Shown here in pieces: positions 1 through 5,582 of a stretch of DNA of 8,655 nt (positions are counted from its first letter, which is position 1; each line of letters opens with the position of its first letter). The notes beneath the pieces were generated by a model that was not told the DNA's origin, made no database searches, and worked only from the letters and a program-made list of their open reading frames with translations. A program made the translations under genes and the position numbers. This stretch comes from Acholeplasmatales bacterium (GTDB taxonomy: Bacteria > Bacillota_I > Bacilli_A > Acholeplasmatales > Anaeroplasmataceae): contig JAFPIE010000010.1 of assembly GCA_017388605.1 (NCBI GenBank), positions 1 to 8,655 of the forward strand, in the 5' to 3' direction.

Positions 1-834
1 ACAGGTGCAGATTTAACTATCGCAGCTAAAATTGTACCTATGGAGGAGGCATCTCGTTATGGTATTTTGGAAACCGATGAGAATTTAAGAATTAAAAAAT
101 TCGTAGAAAAGCCTAAAAAGCCTCAATCGAATAAGGCTTCTATGGGTATTTATGTATTCTCAACAGATGCATTAATTGAAGCTATTGAATCTCATCCAGA
201 TATCGATGATTTAGATTTTGGCTTCCATATAATTCCTGAAATGATTGAAAAAAAGAATGTATATGCCTATGAATTCTATGATTATTGGCAGGATGTAGGA
301 ACATATGATTCTTACTTAGAGGCTAACCTTGAATTAACTGGTGATTCTGCCTTAGATTTATATGATCCAAAATGGAAGATTTATACAAAGAGTGAGGATT
401 TACCTCCAGTAAAGGTTGGTCGTCATGCTTCTATCCAAACATCATTAATCTCTAATGGTTGTATTATTAATGGCGAGGTTATTCACTCTGTATTATCTCC
501 AGGTGTTGTTGTAGGTAAGAATACTACGATTCGTGATTCTGTCATTTTAAATGATGTAATCATTGGTGATAACTGCAAGATTGAAAAGACAATTATCGAT
601 AAGAATACAGTTGTTGGTGATTATTCTATCATCGGTACAGGTCGTGATTTAACACCAAACAAGGATAATCCTAAGCTATTATCTAGTGGATTAAATGTCA
701 TTGGTAAAAAGCTAATTTTACCAGAAGGCTTAATCATCGAAAGAAATGTTCGTGTATTCTCTTCTGCAAAGCCAAAGGAAATTACAGTAAAGCATATTAC
801 CTCTGGTGATTCTATTGGTACACCAAAGCTATAA
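1..834 (+). CDS. glgC: Glucose-1-phosphate adenylyltransferase (ADP-glucose pyrophosphorylase), 5'-truncated by window edge
   Basis: The reading frame is open from base 1 to the TAA at 832-834, giving 277 visible residues. The N-terminal part of a protein usually about 380 residues long, with the nucleotide-binding loop, lies outside the window. The internal ATG at 40 is not a start. The enzyme makes ADP-glucose from glucose-1-phosphate and ATP, the committed step of glycogen synthesis. Visible signatures are FVEKP at visible residues 34-38, whose Lys matches the glucose-1-phosphate-binding Lys of the family, followed by SNKASMGIYVF, and the DVGT block (WQDVGT, about 96-101). From about residue 137 there are hexapeptide repeats of a left-handed beta-helix (for example IRDSVILNDVIIGDNCKIE), the regulatory domain. 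The retained FVEKP and DVGT motifs favour catalytic GlgC over the GlgD paralogue. It is the last gene of its transcript: a strong terminator follows and no glgD is seen downstream. Confidence 0.93.
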   Translation, partial: TGADLTIAAKIVPMEEASRYGILETDENLRIKKFVEKPKKPQSNKASMGIYVFSTDALIEAIESHPDIDDLDFGFHIIPEMIEKKNVYAYEFYDYWQDVGTYDSYLEANLELTGDSALDLYDPKWKIYTKSEDLPPVKVGRHASIQTSLISNGCIINGEVIHSVLSPGVVVGKNTTIRDSVILNDVIIGDNCKIEKTIIDKNTVVGDYSIIGTGRDLTPNKDNPKLLSSGLNVIGKKLILPEGLIIERNVRVFSSAKPKEITVKHITSGDSIGTPKL

Positions 835-859
835 AATAAAACTGGTACATTCGTAAAAT

Positions 860-916
860 AGACCCTATAAGGTTGACACTTATAAAAAAGTGGATTCTAC
901 CTTATAGGGTCTTTTT
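860..916 (+). terminator. Rho-independent terminator of glgC
   Basis: A 13-bp perfect stem pairs 860-872 (AGACCCTATAAGG) with 900-912 (CCTTATAGGGTCT), and the T-run is at 912-916. The 27-base loop contains a second 5-bp stem, CACTT (877-881) with AAGTG (888-892), so the RNA would be a two-tier hairpin. It begins 25 bases after the glgC stop. Read leftward it is followed by TATTTTAC, so it might also weakly stop transcription that escapes the degV terminator. Confidence 0.9.
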
Positions 917-938
917 GTCGTTGTTAAAAATAGAAAAG

Positions 939-970
939 AAAAAGATTTGGAATAAAAAACCAAATCTTTT
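939..970 (-). terminator. Rho-independent terminator of degV
   Basis: An 11-bp perfect inverted repeat pairs AAAAGATTTGG (940-950) with CCAAATCTTTT (960-970) across a 9-base loop. It begins 9 bases beyond the degV stop at 980. On the minus strand the descending arm runs into TTTTTCTTTTC, a U-rich tail, so it is oriented for the leftward degV transcript. It follows the glgC terminator closely, isolating the two convergent genes. Confidence 0.85.
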
Positions 971-979
971 ATATCTAAA

Positions 980-1867
980 TTATTGTCTTTTATCAGAAAT
1001 AGTAAATACAGCGATAGTACCAGGACCACTATGTGCTCCAATAACTGGTCCTATATCTGTAATAACCACCTTGGAATCAAAATGCATTTCTGCATATTTC
1101 TTTTCCATATAATCCTTACAATATAGTGCATCCTCAAGTGCATCTGCATGAGATACGATAGTAATAAAATGAGCCTTTGTATCAAGCCCAGCTAATGCAT
1201 TTTCACAAGTAGCATTTAATGCTGCTCTTCTACCATGCTTTTTCGCTAAGGCAACTAAATGTCCTTCATTATCCACATGTAATACTGGCTTAATATTTAA
1301 TAGCTTTGCGGCAAAGGCTGCAGTAGCCTTAATTCTTCCTCCGCGCTTTAAATATTCCAAATCTGCAACCGTAAAGCTATGCTTTACATGAAGCTTTAGA
1401 TTTTCTAGATATTCCTTATTCTCCTCTAGGGTTGCGCCTGAATTTTTCTTTTGTACGGCCATCCATACCAATAATCCTTCACCACCAGACGCACATAAGG
1501 AATCCACGATTTCAATTTTAGCATCAGGATAATCTAGCATTAATTGCTCACTTGCAAGCCTTACTGCATTAAAGGATCCGGATAATCCAGAGGAAAAGGA
1601 AATATATAATACATCTAAATTCTTATCTAATACTGGCTTTGCATGCTCCATAATATAATTTACATTAAGCTGTGCTGTTTTAGGTGTACTACCATTTTCC
1701 ATTTTTTGGTAGAATTCCTTTAATCCAATTTCTCTTCCATCTAAATAATTCTTATAGTCCTTTCCATCGATAGTGAATGTCATAGGTAATACAAGAATTC
1801 CTAATTCCTTTGCCATTTCATCTGTTAAATCGATTGTTGAATCCGTTACAATAATGTAATCCTTCAT
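980..1867 (-). CDS. DegV family fatty-acid-binding protein (FakB-like)
   Basis: The product is 295 residues, normal for DegV/FakB proteins. These bind a single fatty acid and, where a FakA kinase is present, present it for phosphorylation so it can enter phospholipid synthesis. Visible family marks: VTDSTIDL at residues 7-14, STPKTAQ at 60-66, SFSSGLSGSFN at about 90-100 (serine-rich lipid-carboxylate pocket), the EYLKRGGRI segment in the second domain, and GPVIGAHSGPG near the C terminus (273-283). The ATG at 1867 is chosen because AGAGGT (plus 1875-1880) lies 7 bases upstream and the protein then begins MKDYIIVTDS, as in relatives. An in-frame ATG at 1900 would add 11 basic residues, overlap the helicase gene and has a poorer ribosome site. 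It starts one base after the helicase stop (TAGTATG), so translational coupling is likely. No fakA is visible, so the FakB role is inferred from family. Several DegV paralogues per genome are usual and ligand preference cannot be read. Confidence 0.93.
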   Translation of the reverse strand: MKDYIIVTDSTIDLTDEMAKELGILVLPMTFTIDGKDYKNYLDGREIGLKEFYQKMENGSTPKTAQLNVNYIMEHAKPVLDKNLDVLYISFSSGLSGSFNAVRLASEQLMLDYPDAKIEIVDSLCASGGEGLLVWMAVQKKNSGATLEENKEYLENLKLHVKHSFTVADLEYLKRGGRIKATAAFAAKLLNIKPVLHVDNEGHLVALAKKHGRRAALNATCENALAGLDTKAHFITIVSHADALEDALYCKDYMEKKYAEMHFDSKVVITDIGPVIGAHSGPGTIAVFTISDKRQ

Positions 1868-1868
1868 A

Positions 1869-3179
1869 CTATCTACCTCTTTTCTTTTTCTTTTGATCAT
1901 TTCTCTTTAAGCGATTCGCTAAATCATCAATTTGTGCCTGACGCTTTTTCTTATATCCAGGCTTAACCTTTTTCGCCTCTGGAATATATTTTGCAGCTTC
2001 CTTTTGATAATCTGTTTTAGGCTTAATTCGATCTAATCTTGTATTTCTTCCTTTATATGGTACAAGCTCACCAGATTTAAATTCAAAATAAGAAGGCTTT
2101 ATTTTTTTCTTATTTAAGGAATCTAAATAAGCATCATCAATCTCCTCATATAAGGAATATACAATACCATCCTTATGCATTCTACCGGTTCTACCTGACC
2201 TATGTAAATAGAATTCATAATCCATTGGTAATTCATAATTAATAATATGAGATACACCTTCAATATCAATACCTCTTGCAGCTAAATCCGTTGCGACTAA
2301 ATATTGATATTTCAACGCTTTACAATCGTTTAAAACTCTTTTTCTTTCTCTTGGAGTTAAATCCCCATGCATCGCACCAACGAAATACCCTTCGCTTGCA
2401 AGCTTAGCTTGAAGATCAATAACCGTTTCCTTTTTATTTGCAAATATAATACATAAATAAGGCTGAATCGTTTTAAGTAGCATATCTAAGACCTCAAAGC
2501 GATCCTTATGCTTAAGAGGAATCCAAATATGCTCTATCTTTTGATCATTTGTATTATTTATATCTACAAATTCAACATTGGTCATATATTTTTTTAAATA
2601 AGGTAAAATCTTTTCTGCAATTGTTGCACTAAAGAACATGCATCTTGCATCACTTACAACCTCTGTTATAGCATCTAAATCCTCTTGGAAGCCATTTTCA
2701 AAGGTCATATCTACCTCATCTACAATAAAATACTTCGATGTATAAATCTTTAAAGCATTTACAGTAATCGATAAATCCTTAATCTTACCTGGGGTACCAA
2801 TAACGATTTGAGGCTGTAAGCCCTCAAGCTTTGAAACCTCTTTTAACCTGTCTGTACCACCACTATAAAGCTTTATATCGATACGTTCTGGACAAAAGGA
2901 TGCAATATGCTGTGCCATCTTATAGATTTGCATTGCAAGCTCCTTTGTAGGGGCAACAATGGTTGCTTGAACCTTATTCTGCTTTTCATCTAAATCCTGG
3001 AAAATTGGAATTAAAAAGGCATGTGTTTTACCTGAGCCTGTTTTTGATTTTGCTAAAATATTTTTTTCAAGCTTCATTTTATTAAATACTGCCTTTTGAA
3101 CCTCTGTGAAGGATTCGAATCTTAAATCCTTTAAAGCTCTTACGATATAATCCTTTAATTCAAGTCCATCAAATACCAT
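1869..3179 (-). CDS. cshB: DEAD-box ATP-dependent RNA helicase, CshB-like
   Basis: This 436-residue helicase carries the full motif set: Q motif (F21...Q28), motif I AKSKTGSGKT (43-52), Ia PTKELA (77-82), Ib GTPGK (128-132), motif II DEVD (154-157) in place of DEAD, III SAT (184-186), V ATDLAARGID (296-305) and VI HRSGRTGR (326-333). The stretch around DRFEVLDMLL...PYLCIIFANKK and the Lys/Arg-rich tail (about 380-436, including KKVKPGYKKK) resemble Bacillus CshB as I recall it, so the symbol is a family-level assignment. Such helicases unwind RNA duplexes in ribosome assembly and mRNA turnover, especially in the cold. The start ATG is preceded by GGAGGG (plus 3186-3191) at 6 bases. An ATG 5 bases upstream is out of frame and too near the Shine-Dalgarno. 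It lies between dinB (87-base gap, no convincing terminator) and degV (1-base gap). The A-to-V change in motif II is conservative, and the D and E that bind Mg-ATP are intact. Confidence 0.9.
   Translation of the reverse strand: MVFDGLELKDYIVRALKDLRFESFTEVQKAVFNKMKLEKNILAKSKTGSGKTHAFLIPIFQDLDEKQNKVQATIVAPTKELAMQIYKMAQHIASFCPERIDIKLYSGGTDRLKEVSKLEGLQPQIVIGTPGKIKDLSITVNALKIYTSKYFIVDEVDMTFENGFQEDLDAITEVVSDARCMFFSATIAEKILPYLKKYMTNVEFVDINNTNDQKIEHIWIPLKHKDRFEVLDMLLKTIQPYLCIIFANKKETVIDLQAKLASEGYFVGAMHGDLTPRERKRVLNDCKALKYQYLVATDLAARGIDIEGVSHIINYELPMDYEFYLHRSGRTGRMHKDGIVYSLYEEIDDAYLDSLNKKKIKPSYFEFKSGELVPYKGRNTRLDRIKPKTDYQKEAAKYIPEAKKVKPGYKKKRQAQIDDLANRLKRNDQKKKKRGR
1875..1880 (-). promoter_or_regulatory. 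Ribosome-binding site deciding the degV start
   Basis: The minus strand reads AGAGGT, 7 bases before the ATG at 1867. It lies inside the last codons of the helicase gene. It supports the 1867 start over the upstream in-frame ATG at 1900. Confidence 0.7.
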
Positions 3180-3197
3180 AGCATACCCTCCATCCCG

Positions 3198-3220
3198 TTA
3201 CAAAAATTTAAAATTTGTAA
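3198..3220. repeat. Inverted repeat in the cshB leader
   Basis: TTACAAA (3198-3204) and TTTGTAA (3214-3220) form a perfect 7-bp inverted repeat across 9 bases. It sits between the candidate promoter and the Shine-Dalgarno (3186-3191). It could be an operator or a weak AU-rich leader hairpin. There is no T-run after it on the minus strand, so it is not an intrinsic terminator for dinB. Confidence 0.4.
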
Positions 3221-3231
3221 TCTATGTTAAT

Positions 3232-3259
3232 TTTATAACCTATTTTATATTTTTTCCAA
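3232..3259 (-). promoter_or_regulatory. Candidate sigma-A promoter for cshB-degV
   Basis: On the minus strand, TTGGAA (plus 3254-3259) is followed after 16 bases by TATAAA (plus 3232-3237), placing a start near 3225, about 45 bases before the helicase ATG. A second pairing, TTGATT with TAAAAT at 17 bases, overlaps it and would lie slightly upstream. The gap is very AT-rich, so chance matches are likely, and read-through from dinB is an alternative source of transcript. Confidence 0.4.
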
Positions 3260-3266
3260 AAAGAAA

Positions 3267-4460
3267 TCAACCTTGTTTTTCTTTTTTCCTATATAACGCC
3301 ATTTTACCATACTTATTTTGAAACTCATGAATCATTTCATCTATGATGATTTCCTTTTTCATTACATCATCCACATTAAATATATTATATTCCTTTGGAA
3401 GACTATCCTTTTCTACTAAGCCAGATAATCCAACACCAAGTAATCTATAGGATTTATCTTTTTCTACATTTTCCTCTGTTAGGTCACTTACAACACTATA
3501 AATCAAATCAAAATCTTCACTAAAATCCTCTAATTTTGCTTGTCTTGTTATCGTATTAAAATCAGAATCCCTAAGTGTAATTGTTACGGTTTTACAAAGA
3601 GAGGATTCCTCCTTCATTCTAGCGATTACACTTCTTGTCATCTGTCTCATTTCATATAGCATATCGGATAAGGATTCCTTATATACATCATAGGTTTGTG
3701 ATGTAGAAATAGATTTTGATTTTGAATATCGATTAGGATCCACTACATCACTAGATAAGCCTAAAACATGGCTTCTTACATATTGATATGTATTTAAACC
3801 CACTAAGGATATAACCTTATCCTTATTCTTAGGATTCATAAAATCATCAATTGTATTTATACCAGCCTTAATTAATATAGGAGATGTTCTTTTACCAATT
3901 CCATAAATGTCTTCAACAGATAAGGGGCCAAGTAAATGCCTTGTATTGGATGGAGTAATGATAGTAACCCCTAAAGGCTTTTTCATATCCGATGCCATTT
4001 TGGCTAGAAATAAGGTATGCGAAATACCTATAGAGCATGGAAGATTATATTGCCTCAATATTCTTGCTTGAATCTCCTTAGCTAAAACTATAGGGTGCTT
4101 ATTCTTACATGCCTCTGTCATATCCGCGTAGCATTCATCTATAGATGCTACCTCAACTAAGCTGGAATATTCTCTTATGATAGACAAAAAATAATTATGG
4201 TATTTTTGATAATATTTATAATCGATATGAATCACCCTTAAAGTAGGGAGTATTCTTTTGGCCTCTATGGTAGGCATAGCAGAATGTATTCCATAGGCTC
4301 TAGCCTCATAGGATGCTGTAGATAGGACACCCCTAGTTGTACCTTCCCTACCAATAGCGAAGGGAATGCCTCTGAGTTCTGGCATTAAAATGCATGCAAC
4401 CGAGCAAAAGAATGCATTCATGTCGATATGAAATATTATTTTTGAATTATTTTCTTTCAC
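3267..4460 (-). CDS. dinB: DNA polymerase IV (Y-family translesion polymerase)
   Basis: This 397-residue Y-family polymerase copies past damaged bases. Numbering from the GTG start, the catalytic metal ligands are D13 in FHIDMNAFF and D108/E109 in VASIDECYADM. The second Phe of NAFF (F18) is at the steric-gate position that excludes ribonucleotides. Other family blocks are SYEARAYGI, PCSIGISHTLFLAKMASDMKKP and the helix-hairpin-helix-like GPLSVEDIYGIGKRT. The little-finger domain covers roughly 230-350. Near the C terminus EYNIF (357-361) is a degenerate match to the Qxx(L/I)F clamp-binding peptide. The start is GTG at 4460, with AAGGAAG (plus 4468-4474) 7 bases upstream. An in-frame TTG at 4484 adds 8 residues but has no ribosome site. 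No Gram-positive LexA box (GAAC-N4-GTTC type) is visible upstream, so SOS control is not supported here. It diverges from the small membrane-protein gene. Confidence 0.94.
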   Translation of the reverse strand: MKENNSKIIFHIDMNAFFCSVACILMPELRGIPFAIGREGTTRGVLSTASYEARAYGIHSAMPTIEAKRILPTLRVIHIDYKYYQKYHNYFLSIIREYSSLVEVASIDECYADMTEACKNKHPIVLAKEIQARILRQYNLPCSIGISHTLFLAKMASDMKKPLGVTIITPSNTRHLLGPLSVEDIYGIGKRTSPILIKAGINTIDDFMNPKNKDKVISLVGLNTYQYVRSHVLGLSSDVVDPNRYSKSKSISTSQTYDVYKESLSDMLYEMRQMTRSVIARMKEESSLCKTVTITLRDSDFNTITRQAKLEDFSEDFDLIYSVVSDLTEENVEKDKSYRLLGVGLSGLVEKDSLPKEYNIFNVDDVMKKEIIIDEMIHEFQNKYGKMALYRKKEKQG

Positions 4461-4467
4461 TTGGCAT

Positions 4468-4474
4468 CTTCCTT
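4468..4474 (-). promoter_or_regulatory. Ribosome-binding site deciding the dinB GTG start
   Basis: The minus strand reads AAGGAAG, 7 bases before the GTG at 4458-4460. The alternative in-frame TTG at 4484 lies upstream of this site and has no comparable purine-rich sequence before it. Confidence 0.7.
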
Positions 4475-4491
4475 TTTCAAACAATTTAGTA

Positions 4492-4497
4492 TATAAT
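4492..4497 (+). promoter_or_regulatory. -10 element for the divergent small membrane-protein gene
   Basis: A perfect TATAAT lies at 4492-4497 on the plus strand. The -35 region at 17 bases (TTCCTT, 4469-4474) is poor. The predicted start is near 4504, leaving about 39 bases of leader before the ATG at 4543. It faces the dinB -10 across 12 bases, so the two promoters occupy the same DNA. Confidence 0.45.
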
Positions 4498-4509
4498 CAT
4501 AGCGATATT

Positions 4510-4538
4510 ATTATAGCATTTTTTTGTAAGTAGGTGAA
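4510..4538 (-). promoter_or_regulatory. Extended -10 promoter for dinB
   Basis: The minus strand carries TGCTATAAT (plus 4510-4518), a perfect extended -10. TTCACC (plus 4533-4538) lies at a 17-base spacing and matches 4 of 6 bases of the -35 consensus. The predicted start is near 4503, about 43 bases before the GTG. Its -35 overlaps the Shine-Dalgarno of the divergent small gene. Confidence 0.6.
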
Positions 4539-4542
4539 GAAT

Positions 4543-4722
4543 ATGGCACAAGATAAAAACAATAAATATATTAAAGAAAAGAACAAAGATAAAAACGAAA
4601 AGAAATATAGAAACCCAGTTTTGTCTAAGGCTGGTAAGATCATTATTGTTACATTAGCTTTAGCTATGGCACTAAGTGGAGTTATCTCCCTTATTATCAT
4701 GGCTTGCCTAGGTAAGCTATAA
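4543..4722 (+). CDS. Small single-span membrane protein of unknown function
   Basis: This is a 59-residue protein that I do not recognise. ATG 4543 is chosen over the in-frame GTG at 4534 because AGGTGA (4532-4537) is well placed before it. Residues 1-32 are strongly basic and hydrophilic (10 Lys and 1 Arg against 4 acidic residues) and contain KNK/KDKNEKK runs. Residues 33-56 are an uninterrupted hydrophobic segment, followed by GKL. The charge pattern predicts an N-in single membrane helix with almost nothing outside. Small residues repeat along the helix (A39/A43 and A41/S45/S49), a pattern that favours helix packing. IMAC at 52-55 resembles a lipobox but lies only four residues from the end. 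It has its own -10, ribosome site and terminator (4732-4756), which argues for a real gene. The architecture recalls short Firmicute membrane proteins such as DUF4044, but I see no diagnostic motif. Confidence 0.78.
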   Translation: MAQDKNNKYIKEKNKDKNEKKYRNPVLSKAGKIIIVTLALAMALSGVISLIIMACLGKL

Positions 4723-4723
4723 A
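4694..4723 (+). promoter_or_regulatory. Possible weak promoter for the HAD phosphatase gene
   Basis: TTATCA (4694-4699) and TATAAA (4718-4723) are spaced 18 bases apart at the end of the small gene. A start near 4730 would fall at the base of the terminator hairpin. It is suggested mainly because the terminator at 4732-4756 separates the HAD gene from the upstream promoter. Confidence 0.25.
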
Positions 4724-4731
4724 AAGAATTT

Positions 4732-4756
4732 AGACTCCGTTTGGAGTCTTTTTTTT
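4732..4756 (+). terminator. Intrinsic terminator after the small membrane-protein gene
   Basis: A 7-bp perfect stem pairs AGACTCC (4732-4738) with GGAGTCT (4743-4749) around a GTTT tetraloop, followed by T's from 4749 to 4756. It lies 9 bases after the stop codon. The T-run directly abuts the GGGAGG ribosome site of the next gene (4757-4762). Confidence 0.85.
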
Positions 4757-4766
4757 GGGAGGAAGT

Positions 4767-5582
4767 ATGATTAAGATTATCGCAATTGATTTAGATGGAA
4801 CCTTATTTGATAATAAAAAAAATATTTCAGAGGAAAATAAAATAGCACTTAAGCGATGCAAGGAATTAGGTGTCAAAATCGTCATTACAACAGGTAGACC
4901 CTTTTCTGGTGTGAAGCCTGTACTAGACGAATTAGAATTAAATAGTAATCTAGATTATGTCATTATATATAATGGCGCTAAGGTATTTAATATAGGCACA
5001 AAGGAAATGATTTTTAGCTCTTCTATTTCTGGTAAAACCGTAAAAGAGCTTTACTATGAATCCCTAAGACTCAATGTGCATTATCATGCCTTCCGCTTAA
5101 ATGAGGAGCTCATTACAAAGGATCATAATCCATATACCGATGTTGAGGCAACCATTAATCATACAAAGGATTATATATATGATTTTACAAAGATTAAGGA
5201 TGATGAAGTATTCATTAAGGCAATGCTTGTAGATAATAAAGATAATGTTTCAAGAGTAATAAGGGATATAAATCCCAAATATAAGGAAGAATTCTCTATG
5301 GTAAGAAGCTCAGATATCTTTTTAGAATTCTTAAATAAAAACACGAATAAGGGTATGGCACTAGAGGCTTTAGCCAAGCATTTAAATGTGAAAAGAGATG
5401 AGGTCATGGCCATAGGGGATCAGGATAATGACAAATCTATGATTTTATATGCAGGAATCGGTGTTGCGATGGAAAATGCATATGAGGAAGTTAAAAAATG
5501 TGCGAATTTTATCACATTAGATAATGAACATAGTGGTGTAGCTTATGCTATAAATAAATTCGTTTTAAAAGGAAAAGACTAG
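4767..5582 (+). CDS. Cof-type HAD-IIB family sugar/cofactor phosphatase
   Basis: This 271-residue HAD-superfamily hydrolase has the size of the Cof/YidA group. It is a cytoplasmic Mg-dependent phosphatase that works through an Asp-phosphate intermediate. Motif I is IDLDGTL, with nucleophile D8 and acid/base D10. Motif II is ITTGRP (Thr 41/42), the motif III Lys is in NKGMALEAL (K195), and motif IV is GDQDND (217-222). The region between about 80 and 185 is the C2-type cap that sets substrate choice, so the substrate (sugar phosphates, FMN and PLP are typical of the group) cannot be named. The ATG at 4767 has GGGAGG (4757-4762) 4 bases upstream. A TTG at 4755 would fall in the terminator T-run. 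Its stop codon TAG lies inside the left arm of the terminator shared with recN. It is separated from the small gene by an intrinsic terminator. Confidence 0.92.
   Translation: MIKIIAIDLDGTLFDNKKNISEENKIALKRCKELGVKIVITTGRPFSGVKPVLDELELNSNLDYVIIYNGAKVFNIGTKEMIFSSSISGKTVKELYYESLRLNVHYHAFRLNEELITKDHNPYTDVEATINHTKDYIYDFTKIKDDEVFIKAMLVDNKDNVSRVIRDINPKYKEEFSMVRSSDIFLEFLNKNTNKGMALEALAKHLNVKRDEVMAIGDQDNDKSMILYAGIGVAMENAYEEVKKCANFITLDNEHSGVAYAINKFVLKGKD

Noticed and set aside
873..901. TTGACA (873-878) as a -35 promoter element
   Set aside because: It lies in the loop of the glgC terminator, and at 16-18 bases downstream there is no acceptable -10. No plus-strand gene follows before degV's convergent end.
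873..1112. Plus-strand ORF of 79 codons opposite the degV 3' end
   Set aside because: It starts inside a terminator loop, has no ribosome site and is antisense to a well-supported gene. The same holds for the antisense ORFs at 5171-5413, 6676-6870 and 8213-8398.
3180..3266. Intrinsic terminator between dinB and the helicase gene
   Set aside because: The only inverted repeat (3198-3220) is AT-only apart from one pair and is followed by CGGGATGG on the minus strand, not a T-run.
4461..4542. LexA/SOS operator upstream of dinB
   Set aside because: No GAAC-N4-GTTC-like or CTG-N8-CAG-like palindrome is present. GTTC...GAAC at 5582-5594 is in the reverse arrangement and belongs to a terminator.
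4497..4700. Minus-strand ORF of 67 codons with a hydrophobic stretch over the small membrane-protein gene
   Set aside because: It is antisense to a gene with a good ribosome site and terminator. Its hydrophobicity follows from the complementary strand of Lys/Asn-rich codons.
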